Positions 51,268-60,954 of a DNA stretch of 64,000 bases are shown piece by piece. Under the pieces are notes generated by a model. That model saw only the letters and a list, made by a program, of their open reading frames with translations, searched no databases and was not told the DNA's origin. Within the stretch, counting starts at the first letter, position 1, and each line of letters starts with the position of its first letter. The position numbers and the translations under genes were made by a program. Source of the stretch: BD2-11 clade cluster bacterium bin43 (GTDB lineage Bacteria > Gemmatimonadota > Gemmatimonadetes > Longimicrobiales > Gaopeijiaceae); assembly GCA_002238605.1 (NCBI GenBank), contig MPMR01000014.1, forward strand, positions 34,572-98,571. Direction: 5' to 3'.

Positions 51268-52374
51268 ATGCTGTACCATCTCCTGCCCCGATTCACCGAT
51301 GTGCATATCGGCTTCAACCTGTTCACGTACATCACCTTCCGCACCGCCGGGGCGGTGGTGACCGCGCTGTTGCTCACCTTTCTCCTCGGACCGGCGATGA
51401 TCCGCTGGCTCACCCGCTTGCGCTTCGGACAGGTCGTGCGCGAGACGGGTCCGGAGAGTCATCGGAAGAAGGCCGGCACGCCGACCATGGGCGGGACGCT
51501 GATCATCACCGCCGCGACCGTCTCCACGCTGCTCTGGGCCGAACTCACCAACGTGACGATCCTCGTCGTCCTCGCGACCTTTCTCTGGACCGGGGCGATC
51601 GGCTTTCTCGACGACTATCTGAAGGTCGTCAAGAAGACGAGCGCGGGGCTGGCGGGGCGCTACAAGATGATCGGGCAATGGGTTCTGGGGCTGGCCCTGG
51701 GGCTGTTCCTGCTGCTCTACCCGGTGTGGCCCGTTCCGGCGACCTGGACCGGCGTCCCGTTCTTCGCCGAGGTGGTGGCGGTCTTCTTCCCGCCGGTGTA
51801 CGTGCTGTTCGTGGCGACGGTCGTGTCCGGCACCTCGAACGCGGTGAACCTGACGGACGGGCTCGACGGCCTGGCCGCGGGGCTGTGCGGGATCGCCGCC
51901 GCCACCTTCGGCATTTTCGCCTACCTGATCGGGCGCGTGGACACCTCCGCGTACCTGGGCGTCCTCTACCTGCCCGGGGTGGGGGAGCTGACGGTGTTCG
52001 CCGGCGCCCTGGCCGGGGCGGCGATCGGGTTCCTCTGGTTCAACGCGCATCCCGCGCAGGTGATCATGGGGGACACGGGTTCCCTGTCCCTGGGAGGCGC
52101 CATCGGCGTCATGGCCATCCTCCTCAAGTCCGAGTTCCTGCTGGTCATCGTGGGCGGGGTATTCGTGGCGGAGGCGCTCTCGGTCATCGCGCAGGTGGGG
52201 TACTTCAAGTTCACGGCACGGCGTTACGGCGAGGGGCGGAGGATCTTTCTCATGGCCCCCATCCACCACCACTTCGAGAAGCTCGGATGGCCGGAAAGCA
52301 AGGTCGTCACGCGCTTCTGGATCGTCGGCGTGCTCTGCGCGATGGTCGCCCTGAGCACCCTCAAGATCCGATAG
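51268..52374 (+). CDS. mraY: Phospho-MurNAc-pentapeptide translocase MraY
   Basis: A 368-residue polytopic membrane enzyme that transfers phospho-MurNAc-pentapeptide to undecaprenyl phosphate (lipid I). Motifs: KKAGTPTMGGTLIITAAT (~69-86), the catalytic Asp pair region FLDDYLKVVKKTSAGLAGRY (~113-132), NLTDGLDGLAAG (~195) and PIHHHFEKLGW (~329). About ten helices. It lies 3 bp after murF and 58 bp before murD, the longest gap in this part of the cluster. Confidence 0.94.
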   Translation: MLYHLLPRFTDVHIGFNLFTYITFRTAGAVVTALLLTFLLGPAMIRWLTRLRFGQVVRETGPESHRKKAGTPTMGGTLIITAATVSTLLWAELTNVTILVVLATFLWTGAIGFLDDYLKVVKKTSAGLAGRYKMIGQWVLGLALGLFLLLYPVWPVPATWTGVPFFAEVVAVFFPPVYVLFVATVVSGTSNAVNLTDGLDGLAAGLCGIAAATFGIFAYLIGRVDTSAYLGVLYLPGVGELTVFAGALAGAAIGFLWFNAHPAQVIMGDTGSLSLGGAIGVMAILLKSEFLLVIVGGVFVAEALSVIAQVGYFKFTARRYGEGRRIFLMAPIHHHFEKLGWPESKVVTRFWIVGVLCAMVALSTLKIR

Positions 52375-52388
52375 ATGACGATGGATTC

Positions 52389-52415
52389 TACGCAGATTAC
52401 GCATTTTACGCATTC
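52389..52415 (+). repeat. Three tandem 9-bp repeats between mraY and murD
   Basis: TACGCAGAT, TACGCATTT and TACGCATTC follow each other without gaps in the 58-bp mraY-murD spacer. They are AT-richer than the surroundings. Significance unknown; such TACGCA repeats could be a simple-sequence expansion. Confidence 0.5.
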
Positions 52416-52432
52416 CGGCACGGCGGAATCTC

Positions 52433-53827
52433 ATGGCGGCACTGAGCGGGCAGCGCATCGCGATCGTCGGCCTCGGAGCGAGCGGCCGGGCCGCCGCCCG
52501 GCTGGCGCTCGGGCACGGCGGGGAAGTGCACGTGTCGGACGATGCCGACACGCCTGCGCTGCGCGCGTACGCAAGGGAACTGGAGGCCATGGGCGCGCGC
52601 GTCCGGCTCGGCGGCCACGACACGGACCGCATCGCGGCGTCCGAGCTGGTCGTGGCCAGCCCGGGCATCCCGCCGGCGTCGCGGGTGCTTTCCTGCCTGG
52701 CGAGGGCGGGGAAGCGCTGGATCTCCGAGCCCGAGTTCGCGTTTCGCTTCTTCCGCAGCTCGCTGATCGCCGTGACCGGCACGAACGGCAAGACCACCAC
52801 TTCGGCGCTGGCGGCCCGCATGCTTGAGGCGGCGGGGGTGTCGGTCGGCCTGGGGGGCAACATCGGCGGCGGTCTGGGTCCGCCCGCCTCGGGGCTGGCG
52901 CTGCGCGTCCCGGCTCCCGAATGGCTGGTGGTCGAGATGAGCTCGTACCAGCTGGGCGCCATCTCGCGTTTTCGCCCGGACATCGGCGTGGTCACCAACC
53001 TGGCGCCCGACCACCTCGACCGCTATCCGAGCCGTGCCGCCTACTACGCCGACAAGGCGCGTCTCTTCGCAAACGCCCGGCGGGACAGCCGCTGGGTGCT
53101 CGAGAGCGAAGTGCCGGCCGCCTTGCCTCTGGACGACGAGGTGCCGGGCGCGCGCTACCTCTTCGACGCGGAAGAGTCCGCCCGGCAGCGGTCCGGGGGC
53201 CCGGATGGCGCGCCGGCGGCGTACGCGCGCGGCGGCTGGCTGATGTTCGCGACCGGCGGCGGCGAGGAGCGGGTAATGCCGGTCGCGGATGTGCCCCTGG
53301 CCGGCCGCGCCGGACTCGCCAACACCATGGCGGCCGGGCTAGCGGCTCGCCTGGCGGGCGCCGGGCCGGAGGCGATCGCCCGGGCGGCGCGGGACTTCCG
53401 TCCGCTGCCCCACCGGCTGGAGCGGGTGGTCGAGCGCGACGGCATCCTATGGGTGAACGACTCGAAGGCGACCAACGTGGCCGCCGCCGCCGCCGCGGTC
53501 CGGAGTTTCGACCGGCTGATCGTGCTGCTGGCCGGTGGCCAGGACAAGGGAGAGGACCTCGCACCCCTCGCAGACGCCGTCCGAGGGCGGGTCCGCTGCG
53601 CGATCGTGTACGGCGACGCCCGCTTTCGCCTCGCGGAGGCGCTGGGGGGAACCGCGTCCCTGGTTCGCGTCGACGCCGACTTCGATGCGGCGGTCGATGC
53701 GGCCGCCCGGCGGGCCCGGCCCGGCGACGTCGTCCTGCTCTCTCCAGCCTGCGCGAGCTTCGACCTGTTCTCCGACTACGAGGCGCGAGGGCACCGCTTC
53801 GCCGCGCTCGCGCGAGGGGAGGTCTGA
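52433..53827 (+). CDS. murD: UDP-MurNAc-L-alanine:D-glutamate ligase MurD
   Basis: A 464-residue Mur ligase. An N-terminal Rossmann-like part (RIAIVGLGASGRAAARLALG) is followed by the ATP loop VTGTNGKTTTSALAARML (~118-135), SSYQLGAISRFRPDIGVVTN (~168), ARDFRPLPHRLERVVERDGI (~319) and NDSKATNVAAAAAAVRSF (~344). It adds D-Glu to UDP-MurNAc-L-Ala. The ATG follows GGCGGAATCTC, a modest ribosome-binding site; unlike its neighbours it is not overlapped by the preceding gene. Confidence 0.93.
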   Translation: MAALSGQRIAIVGLGASGRAAARLALGHGGEVHVSDDADTPALRAYARELEAMGARVRLGGHDTDRIAASELVVASPGIPPASRVLSCLARAGKRWISEPEFAFRFFRSSLIAVTGTNGKTTTSALAARMLEAAGVSVGLGGNIGGGLGPPASGLALRVPAPEWLVVEMSSYQLGAISRFRPDIGVVTNLAPDHLDRYPSRAAYYADKARLFANARRDSRWVLESEVPAALPLDDEVPGARYLFDAEESARQRSGGPDGAPAAYARGGWLMFATGGGEERVMPVADVPLAGRAGLANTMAAGLAARLAGAGPEAIARAARDFRPLPHRLERVVERDGILWVNDSKATNVAAAAAAVRSFDRLIVLLAGGQDKGEDLAPLADAVRGRVRCAIVYGDARFRLAEALGGTASLVRVDADFDAAVDAAARRARPGDVVLLSPACASFDLFSDYEARGHRFAALARGEV

Positions 53828-53829
53828 GG

Positions 53830-55023
53830 ATGTCCGCCACGGCCGCCCCCGCCTACTCCCCGCCCGCAGTGCACGGCGTCACGCCGCTCGCGGCTACGCG
53901 TTTCGGCGGCGGGTGGGAAGGCGCCGCCGTCATGATGCTGACGCTTCTCCTGCTCTCGTTCGGGCTGGTGACCCTCTACAGCGCAAGCTCCTTCCTTGCA
54001 CAGCGTCAGGGGCTGCCCGACTACCATTTCGTCGTCCGCCAGGCCGTGGGCGCCGGCGCGGGGCTGGTCCTCCTGCTGATCTTCTCGCGGATTCCATACA
54101 GCACGTGGCGGTCGCTGGCGTGGCCCATGATGCTGGCGGCCTGGCTGCTGCTGGTCTTCATCGTCCTCCCGGGCACCGAGTCCTTCGCCCCGGAGCGGAA
54201 CGGGGCGCGCCGCTGGCTTCAGCTGGGTCCGGTGGGCTTCCAGCCGTCAGAGGCGGCCAAACTGGCGGTCCTGGTGTGGACAGCGGTCCTGGCGGTGAAA
54301 AAACAGGAGCTGTTCCGAAGCCTCACACGCGGGCTCGGCCCCTTCCTCGTGGTCTGGACCGCCATGCTGGTGCCCGTTCTTCTCGAGCCGGACTTCTCAA
54401 CGGCGGCTCTGATCGGGATGCTCGGCTGCATCATCGTTTTCGCCGCGGGCGCGCGTCCGGCGCACTTCATCTTCCTCAGCGTGCTCGCCGCGCCGCTCGT
54501 GCTGCACCAGTTCGCGACCGATTTCCGCGAGATGCGTCTCGGGGCCTTTCTCAACCCGGAAGCGCACACCTCCGGCGCCGGCTATCAGGTGCATCAGTCG
54601 CTGATCGCGATCGGCTCGGGGGGGATCGGGGGCGTCGGGTTCGGGGAGGGGCAGCAGAAGTTCGGCTTCCTTCCCGAGGCGCACAACGACTTCATCTTCG
54701 CCCTGATCGGGGAGGAATGGGGTCTGATCGGCGTCGCTCTCCTGGTCTGCGCCTACGTAGCCCTGATCGTGATCGGCTTCCGCATCGCCCGTCGCGCGGC
54801 CGATCTGTTCGGGGAGCTGCTGGCGGTCGGCTGCACCAGCCTCATCGCCCTGCACGCGTTCCTCCACATGGGCGTCAACCTGAGTCTGCTGCCGGCGACG
54901 GGGCTCCCGCTTCCGCTGATTTCGGACGGGCGTTCCAACCTGATGGTCACCCTGGCCGCGATCGGCATCCTGCTGTCCGTGGCCCGAGGCATCCCTCGGA
55001 ATCCGAGACCGAGTCATGGTTAG
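53830..55023 (+). CDS. ftsW: Septal peptidoglycan polymerase FtsW
   Basis: A 397-residue SEDS-family glycosyltransferase with about ten membrane helices. Conserved parts: LLLLSFGLVTLYSASS (~36-51), FAPERNGARRWLQLGPVGFQ (~119-138) with PSEAAKLAVL, LLEPDFSTAALIGML (the catalytic-type Asp), and LPEAHNDFIFALIGEEWGLI (~280). The C-terminal signature usually reading I-S-Y-G-G-S is here ISDGRSN (~363-369), a departure noted separately. It works with FtsI, encoded upstream. The ATG is 2 bp after the murD stop. A long upstream opening over murD is not coding. Confidence 0.92.
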   Translation: MSATAAPAYSPPAVHGVTPLAATRFGGGWEGAAVMMLTLLLLSFGLVTLYSASSFLAQRQGLPDYHFVVRQAVGAGAGLVLLLIFSRIPYSTWRSLAWPMMLAAWLLLVFIVLPGTESFAPERNGARRWLQLGPVGFQPSEAAKLAVLVWTAVLAVKKQELFRSLTRGLGPFLVVWTAMLVPVLLEPDFSTAALIGMLGCIIVFAAGARPAHFIFLSVLAAPLVLHQFATDFREMRLGAFLNPEAHTSGAGYQVHQSLIAIGSGGIGGVGFGEGQQKFGFLPEAHNDFIFALIGEEWGLIGVALLVCAYVALIVIGFRIARRAADLFGELLAVGCTSLIALHAFLHMGVNLSLLPATGLPLPLISDGRSNLMVTLAAIGILLSVARGIPRNPRPSHG

Positions 55024-56176
55024 GCGCGAGCCGAGCGTAGTCGTCTTCTCCGGCGGCGGCACCGGGGGGCATTTCTACCCCGCGCTCGCGCTTGCCCGTG
55101 AACTCGCGGCGCTGAGACCCGATACCCGTCCCTATTTCATCGGCTCGCGCCGCGGCGTGGAGGCCGGCGTGCTCCCGGAATGCGGCCTCGACTACAAGCT
55201 GGTGGAGGTCGAGGGGCTCGACCGCCGGCACCTGTGGAACAACGCCATGGTGATGCAGTCGCTTCTGGGCAGCGTCCTCGAAGTCTTCGAGACCTTCCGG
55301 CGATTGCGCCCCGAACTGGTGGTGGTCACCGGCGGATACGCGTGCGCGCCGTCGGGGCTGGCGGCCGCCTGCATGGGCATTCCGCTGGCGCTCCAGGAGC
55401 AGAACAGCCTGCCGGGCGTCACCACGCGGCTGCTCAGCCGCCACGCGGCCCAGATCCATCTCGCCTGGCCCGAAGCAAAGCAGGTGATTGCGCGCCGGGC
55501 CCGCGACCGGGTGGTGGTGAGCGGGAATCCCGTGCGTTCCCCCGCGGGCATCGGGCGCGGCGAGGCACGCCGTCGCTTCGGCCTGGCGCCGAAGGGGCGG
55601 GTCGGTCTCGTTGTGGGAGGCAGCCAGGGCTCCGCGGTGCTCAACCGCCGGATTGCGGAGGCCCTGCTCGATACGCCGGAGCGCCCGGAGGGCTTTCAAC
55701 TGCTCTGGGCCAGCGGCCCTGCGCACTTCTCCGGGATGTCGCGGGAATTGGCCCGGGCCGGTTCTCCCGACTGGGTGCGGCTGGTGCCGTACATCCACGA
55801 CATGCCGGGCGCACTCGCCGCGGCGGACCTGGCGGTGAGCCGGGCGGGGGCGATGGCTACCTCGGAGTTCCTCGTCCACGGGCTGCCGGCGATCCTGCTT
55901 CCGCTTCCCACCGCGGCCGAGGATCACCAGACCCGCAACGCCAGCGCGCTCGCCGACGCGGGCGTGGCGCTGCACCTCCCCGAGGCCGGAACGGATGCGC
56001 GCGCCCTGTGGGCCGCCATGGTGAAGCTCGCGGGCGACGACCACCGCGTGGCGTCGATGGCTCGGGCGGCCCGCGAGCGGGCGCGGCCGGACGCGGCCGC
56101 CAACATCGCCGCCGCGCTGACCGAGCTGCTCCCGCGCGGGCCGCGATCCATGACCGTTTCCGGGGAGGCCGCATGA
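55016..56176 (+). CDS. murG: UDP-GlcNAc:lipid I GlcNAc transferase MurG
   Basis: A 386-residue GT28 glycosyltransferase converting lipid I to lipid II at the inner face of the membrane. Motifs: GGGTGGHFYPALALARELA (~13-31, the lipid-binding G-loop), VVVTGGYACAPSGLAAACMG, QEQNSLPGVTTRLLS (~127), VVGGSQGSAVLNRRI (~199), and the UDP-GlcNAc-binding SRAGAMATSEFLVHGLPAIL (~275). The ATG overlaps the ftsW end by 8 bp and its TGA overlaps murC. Confidence 0.93.
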   Translation: MVRREPSVVVFSGGGTGGHFYPALALARELAALRPDTRPYFIGSRRGVEAGVLPECGLDYKLVEVEGLDRRHLWNNAMVMQSLLGSVLEVFETFRRLRPELVVVTGGYACAPSGLAAACMGIPLALQEQNSLPGVTTRLLSRHAAQIHLAWPEAKQVIARRARDRVVVSGNPVRSPAGIGRGEARRRFGLAPKGRVGLVVGGSQGSAVLNRRIAEALLDTPERPEGFQLLWASGPAHFSGMSRELARAGSPDWVRLVPYIHDMPGALAAADLAVSRAGAMATSEFLVHGLPAILLPLPTAAEDHQTRNASALADAGVALHLPEAGTDARALWAAMVKLAGDDHRVASMARAARERARPDAAANIAAALTELLPRGPRSMTVSGEAA

Positions 56177-57576
56177 GCGCCCGGGGTCTGCGCGACCGCG
56201 CCCGCGAGGGCACGGTGCACTTCATGGGCATCGGCGGCGCGGGAATGTGCGCGCTGGCCGAGCTCTTCCACCGCTCCGGCTACCGGGTGACCGGCTGCGA
56301 CCTGCGACGCGACCTGAGCGCGCGGTCGCTCGAAGCGCTGGGCATCCCCGTCGCCACCGGCCACGCGCCCGATCACCTGGATGGCGTCTCCGCGGTCGTG
56401 GTCTCCTCCGCCATCAGCCCGTCCAACCCGGAGGTGCGCGCGGCGCGCGAGCGGGGCATCCCGGTGGTCAAGCGGGCGGAGGCGCTCGGGCAGTGGGTCA
56501 ATGCGGGCACGGTCGTGGCGGTGGCCGGGACCCACGGCAAGACCACCACTACCGCGTTCGCCACCGAGATCCTGGCGGCGGCCGGCCGGGACCCCACCGG
56601 GCTGGTCGGGGGGCGGGTCGCGGGGTGGGAGGGCAATCTGCGCTACGGGCGCGGCGACCTGTACGTGGTCGAAGCCGACGAGTACGACCGTTCCTTCCAC
56701 CACATCGCGCCGCGCACGGCCGTGGTCACCAACCTGGAGGCGGATCACCTCGACACCTACGGCGACCTCGCGCATCTGCGCCAGGCGTTCCTCACCTTCG
56801 TGGGCGCGGTGCCCGCCGACGGCACGGTATGCGTCTGCGCCGACGACCCCGGGGCCTCGAGACTGCTTGCCGGTCTCGGCGCCCGCACCTGCACCTTTGG
56901 CTTCAGTGCGGGCGCGCAGTTGCGGGCGACGCGGGTGCGCACCGGCTCCGGCGGGACCCGCGCGCGCATCCTCGAGGGTGGGCGGGACCGGGGCGACGTG
57001 TCGATCCCCATCCCCGGCAGGCACAACCTGCTCAATGCCCTGGGCGCGGCCGCGGCGGCGCGCCGGATGGGCGTCGAGTGGAGCGACATCCGCCGATCGC
57101 TGGCGGGCTTCAGCGGGGTGCGCCGCCGCTTCGAGCAGCTCGGCCGCGAGCGCGGGGTGATCGTGGTGGACGACTACGCCCACCATCCCACCGAGATCGC
57201 GGCGGCGCTCGCGGCCGCGCGCGGAAGCTTCCCCGGAGCCCGCCTGGTGGCCGTCTTCCAGCCTCACCTGTTTTCGCGTACCCGGGACTTCGCCGGCCAG
57301 CTCGGCGGGGCTCTCGCGGCGGCGGACCAGGCCTGGGTTGCCGACGTCTACCCCGCGCGCGAGGCGCCCATCCCCGGCATCACGGGCGAACTCGTGTCCG
57401 AGGCGGTAACCGCAGCGGGGGGACGGGACACGCGCTACCACCCGGAAATGACCACGCTCCCCGCTGCCCTGGCCGACAGCCTTCGCGCCGGGGACGTATG
57501 CCTGACCCTGGGCGCCGGATCGATCGAGTCCACCGGTCCCGCGCTCCTTCGCTGCCTGGGAGGACACGATGCGTAA
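56173..57576 (+). CDS. murC: UDP-MurNAc:L-alanine ligase MurC
   Basis: A 467-residue Mur ligase. N-terminal Rossmann motif HFMGIGGAGMCALAELF (~17-33), ATP loop VAGTHGKTTTTAFATEIL (~117-134), VEADEYDRSFHHIAP (~167), NLEADHLDTYGDL, and VDDYAHHPTEIAAALAAARG (~333) with FQPHLFSRTRDF. It attaches the first L-Ala to UDP-MurNAc. The ATG overlaps the murG stop (ATGA). It is followed directly by ftsQ; the murB and ddl genes often found between them are absent. Confidence 0.93.
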   Translation: MSARGLRDRAREGTVHFMGIGGAGMCALAELFHRSGYRVTGCDLRRDLSARSLEALGIPVATGHAPDHLDGVSAVVVSSAISPSNPEVRAARERGIPVVKRAEALGQWVNAGTVVAVAGTHGKTTTTAFATEILAAAGRDPTGLVGGRVAGWEGNLRYGRGDLYVVEADEYDRSFHHIAPRTAVVTNLEADHLDTYGDLAHLRQAFLTFVGAVPADGTVCVCADDPGASRLLAGLGARTCTFGFSAGAQLRATRVRTGSGGTRARILEGGRDRGDVSIPIPGRHNLLNALGAAAAARRMGVEWSDIRRSLAGFSGVRRRFEQLGRERGVIVVDDYAHHPTEIAAALAAARGSFPGARLVAVFQPHLFSRTRDFAGQLGGALAAADQAWVADVYPAREAPIPGITGELVSEAVTAAGGRDTRYHPEMTTLPAALADSLRAGDVCLTLGAGSIESTGPALLRCLGGHDA

Positions 57577-58324
57577 GGTGTTTGCGTTGACCGTTCCCCT
57601 CTTGCTCGCGGCTGCCACGCTGGCTGCGCTGGGCGACGGTCCCGACATTCTCGCGCGCTTTGCGAGATTCCACGTCTCGACCGTGGAAGTGCGGGGTGCC
57701 CGCTATCTCGACCCCGAGGAAATCCGCCAGTGGATTCCGGTCTACGAGGACGAGCGCGGGGGGGCACGGTCTCTCGAAGGGCGGCTGCGCACCCACCGGC
57801 TGATTGAAGAGGCCACTGTCCGAACCCTGCCGGGCGACACCGTGGTGATCGTCATCCGGGAGCGCCGGCCGGTCGCCCTGGTGGCGACCCCGGCCCTGAA
57901 TCCCGTCGATCCCGGGGGGGAGTACATCCCCATCGACCCCGCCCTGCATCGCCTCGACCTGCCGATCCTTCGTCCCATGGAGCCGCAGACCGGCACGCTG
58001 ACGGTGACGGAACACCAGCAGATCCGGGCCATGGCCGCGGAGGTGCATCGGCTGGGCGAGCTGCATCCCGACTTCGCGCGCTCCGTCTCGGAGATCGCGT
58101 GGACCCCGGAGGGCGCCCTGACGGCGCGCTTCTCGGAGACCGCGGCCGTCCTGCATTTCCAACCTCCGCTGAGCGCGCGGCGTCTGCGCGAAGGAATCGC
58201 GGCCCTGGCCGACGCTGTCTCGCGAGCCCCGGACCGAACCGTCACCGTGGCCGACCTCCGCTTCCGCGATCAGGTGGTCGTGAGGCACGCGTCCGCGGTT
58301 GGGCCGGGCGACGGGAGGCGATGA
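57569..58324 (+). CDS. ftsQ: Cell division protein FtsQ
   Basis: A 251-residue bitopic protein. One N-terminal membrane helix (VFALTVPLLLAAATLAAL) is followed by a POTRA domain (~32-105: FHVSTVEVRGARYLDPEEIR, then LIEEATVRTLPGDTVVIVIR) with ERRPVALV at its end, and a C-terminal beta domain. This is the FtsQ/DivIB plan; FtsQ links the early cytoplasmic ring to FtsL and FtsWI. The ATG overlaps the murC stop region by 8 bp and the stop overlaps ftsA. Confidence 0.88.
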   Translation: MRKVFALTVPLLLAAATLAALGDGPDILARFARFHVSTVEVRGARYLDPEEIRQWIPVYEDERGGARSLEGRLRTHRLIEEATVRTLPGDTVVIVIRERRPVALVATPALNPVDPGGEYIPIDPALHRLDLPILRPMEPQTGTLTVTEHQQIRAMAAEVHRLGELHPDFARSVSEIAWTPEGALTARFSETAAVLHFQPPLSARRLREGIAALADAVSRAPDRTVTVADLRFRDQVVVRHASAVGPGDGRR

Positions 58325-59556
58325 AGATGGCTTCCCATCTGGTTGCGGGACTGGATATCGGCGCGACGCGCACCACCGCCCTCATCGCGGAGGTGAGAGG
58401 GCAGTATCCGGCACACTGGATCGAGGTCCTGGGTGTCGGGCAGGTGTATACCAACGGCGTGCATCGGGATGTCGTGCAGGATGTCGAGGAGATGTCCGAG
58501 CGCGTCGCCAAGGCGGTGCGCGAAGCCGAGCTCATGGCGGGCTGCACCGTTTCCGACATCTATGTCGGCATCAGCGGCGACCAGGTGCAGACCTTCCCCT
58601 CGAACGGCGTGGTCGCCATCTCCTCAACCGAGGTGTCGGCGGACGACATGGCGCGGCTGCACGTGGTGGCGCGCGCCGTCGCGCTGCCCCACGACCGCGA
58701 ACTGCTGCACACGGTGCCTCAGAGCTACACGGTCGACGGCAACACGGGGATCCTGCACCCGGTCGGCATGCCGGGCACGCGCCTCGAGTCGGAAGTCTAC
58801 CTGGTGACGGGCGCCTCGGCGATCGCCAACAACATCCGCAGCGCCGTTTCCCGGGCGGGCTACCGGGTGGAAAAGCTCATCCTGGAGCCCCTGGCCGCCG
58901 CCCGCGCCGTGCTGCGGGAAGACGAACGGGAGATCGGCGTCGCGCTTCTGGATCTGGGCGGGGCCACGAGCCAGATGGCGATTTTCGTCGACGGCAGGCC
59001 GTACCACACGGACATGCTGCCGACCGGAGGGGTCGCGCTGATCTGGGACCTGGTCCAGCATCTTCACATCCAGCACGAGGAGGCGCGCCGGGTGCTGGAG
59101 AAACACGGTTGCGCCCTGGCGGAGCTCGTGGATTCCAGGGACATGGTCGAGATCCCCGGGCCCACGGCGTCGCGACCTCGACGCATCGGCCGGGCGGCGG
59201 TCGCGGATGCCCTCGAGAACCGGTTGACGGCAATCGTCGCCTGGTATCAGCGGGAGCTGAATGCGCGGGAGCTGATCGCCCCGCTGGGTACGGGAGTGGT
59301 TCTGACCGGCGGAGTCGCCGCCCTCGACGGGATCGGCGAGCTGGTACAGAGGACGCTGGGGACGCCGGTTCGCATCGGCACGCCCGGCGCAGGCGTGAGC
59401 GGGTTGGCCGATTCGCTGAACCGCTCTCGCCTCTCCACGGTTGTCGGCGTGGCGCAATACGGAGCCGACCGCTTTGCCAAGACGGGGCAGGGGGCGCTGG
59501 CTCATACGCCCGGAATGGTCGGAAGGGTTGGATCCTGGCTCAAGGAATTTTTCTGA
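58321..59556 (+). CDS. ftsA: Cell division protein FtsA
   Basis: A 411-residue actin-like ATPase that tethers FtsZ to the membrane. Phosphate 1 loop: VAGLDIGATRTTALIAEV (~8-25). The SHS2/1C region follows (VGISGDQVQTFPSNGVVAIS, ~81-100; HTVPQSYTVDGNTGI). LLDLGGATSQMAIFVDGRP (~209) is phosphate 2, and VVLTGGVAALDGIGELVQRT (~327) the adenosine motif. The C terminus ends in the amphipathic membrane-targeting helix GRVGSWLKEFF. The ATG overlaps the ftsQ stop behind GGGAGG. Confidence 0.93.
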   Translation: MKMASHLVAGLDIGATRTTALIAEVRGQYPAHWIEVLGVGQVYTNGVHRDVVQDVEEMSERVAKAVREAELMAGCTVSDIYVGISGDQVQTFPSNGVVAISSTEVSADDMARLHVVARAVALPHDRELLHTVPQSYTVDGNTGILHPVGMPGTRLESEVYLVTGASAIANNIRSAVSRAGYRVEKLILEPLAAARAVLREDEREIGVALLDLGGATSQMAIFVDGRPYHTDMLPTGGVALIWDLVQHLHIQHEEARRVLEKHGCALAELVDSRDMVEIPGPTASRPRRIGRAAVADALENRLTAIVAWYQRELNARELIAPLGTGVVLTGGVAALDGIGELVQRTLGTPVRIGTPGAGVSGLADSLNRSRLSTVVGVAQYGADRFAKTGQGALAHTPGMVGRVGSWLKEFF

Positions 59557-59645
59557 GCGGACGGCGGTAGCGGGTGGGGGGCGGGTCCCCTGGCCGGCGC
59601 GAGGAACGGGAATGGGAAGACATCCATCCAGAAAGGAAGGGAAAG

Positions 59646-60875
59646 ATGACGATCTTCGACTACGACGAAAGCGCGGCCCCCAGCGCCTGCATGAAGGTGG
59701 TCGGCTGCGGCGGAGCCGGCGGCAACGCGGTCAACCGGATGGTCGATGAGAACCTCCAGGGCGTGGAGCTCATCGCCACGAACACGGATGCCCAGGCGCT
59801 GCGTCAGTCCAGGGCGTCGATCTGCATCCAGATCGGAAAGAAGCTGACCCGCGGCCTTGGGGCGGGCGCCCGTCCCGAGATCGGACGCCAGGCCATCCAC
59901 GAGAACGCCGACGAGGTGACCAAGGCGATACAGGGGGCGGACCTGGTCTTCATTACCGCGGGCATGGGCGGCGGGACGGGGACGGGTGCCGCTCCCATCA
60001 TCGGTCGCTTCGCCAGGGAGATGGGTGCGCTGACCATCGGCATCGTCACCCGGCCCTTCTCGTTCGAGGGCAGGAAGCGCCTCCGGCAGGCCGAGCAGGG
60101 CCTCGATGAGCTGCGCAAGGCGGTGGACACGGTGATCGTCGTCCCCAACGACCGCATCATGACGGTGGTCGGCAAGGGAACCAGCTTCCAGGACGCCCTC
60201 AAGAAGGCCGACGAAATCCTCCTGCACGCCACACAGGGCATCAGCGACCTCATCCGGGTCGCCGGCGAGGTCAACGTCGACTTCGCGGATGTGCGCACCG
60301 TGATGGCCTGCGGCGGCGGGGCGCTCATGGGTTCCGGCTACGGGGAGGGGGAACACAGGGCCGAGGAAGCTGCCCGCAAGGCCATCTCCTCTCCGCTTCT
60401 GGGCGACGTATCCCTCAAGGGCGCCCACGGAGTCCTGATCAACATCACCGGCGGAATGGATCTCGCCATTGACGACGTGACCAGGATCTCTAGTATCATT
60501 CAGGAGGAGGCCGGCGACGAAGCCGAGATCATCTTCGGCGCGGTCCACGATCCCAAGCTGAACGAGAGCGTGAGGGTCACGGTCATCGGCACGGGGTTCG
60601 GCAATGGGTCCGAGGCGCCCCGTGCGCTGCGGTCGGAGATGAAAAGCAACGGTTCTTCGTCCGGATTGGACGGGAGGGCGTCGCCGTTCCCGTCCCCGCG
60701 CCCGGCAAGGGCGGCCGCCCTGCAGACGGCGGCGGCCACAGGCAGAAGTACAGCGAGCATGAACATGACTCCCAGTACCCCCAGGCCCGCGCAGCCCCGG
60801 AAGCGGAAACGCGTCGTCGTCCGCGGCCCGGTCGATGTCCTCGATCTGCCGACCTTCGTGACGCTTGCCCGGTGA
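59646..60875 (+). CDS. ftsZ: Cell division GTPase FtsZ
   Basis: A 409-residue tubulin homologue forming the Z ring. It has [20 protein letters not shown] (~18-37), [10 protein letters not shown], the tubulin signature [14 protein letters not shown] (~107-120), VVPNDRIM, and the T7-region [20 protein letters not shown] (~209). Residues ~330-385 are a disordered linker, and the C-terminal peptide [10 protein letters not shown] resembles the usual FtsA/ZipA-binding tail. The ATG at 59646 has AAGGAAGGG upstream and lies 89 bp after ftsA, allowing separate expression control. Confidence 0.95.
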   Translation: MTIFDYDESAAPSACMKVVGCGGAGGNAVNRMVDENLQGVELIATNTDAQALRQSRASICIQIGKKLTRGLGAGARPEIGRQAIHENADEVTKAIQGADLVFITAGMGGGTGTGAAPIIGRFAREMGALTIGIVTRPFSFEGRKRLRQAEQGLDELRKAVDTVIVVPNDRIMTVVGKGTSFQDALKKADEILLHATQGISDLIRVAGEVNVDFADVRTVMACGGGALMGSGYGEGEHRAEEAARKAISSPLLGDVSLKGAHGVLINITGGMDLAIDDVTRISSIIQEEAGDEAEIIFGAVHDPKLNESVRVTVIGTGFGNGSEAPRALRSEMKSNGSSSGLDGRASPFPSPRPARAAALQTAAATGRSTASMNMTPSTPRPAQPRKRKRVVVRGPVDVLDLPTFVTLAR

Positions 60876-60954
60876 GGTTGTGGAGGGAGCGGATCGGAGC
60901 GGATTTCAGGCGCCGGATGGCCATGGCGCCGGGCGCCCTGGAGCCGGGGGCGGG

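Noticed and set aside
49828..52998. 1056-residue open frame on the minus strand
   Set aside because: Antisense to murF, mraY and murD; low-complexity Arg/Gly/Gln/His translation without motifs.
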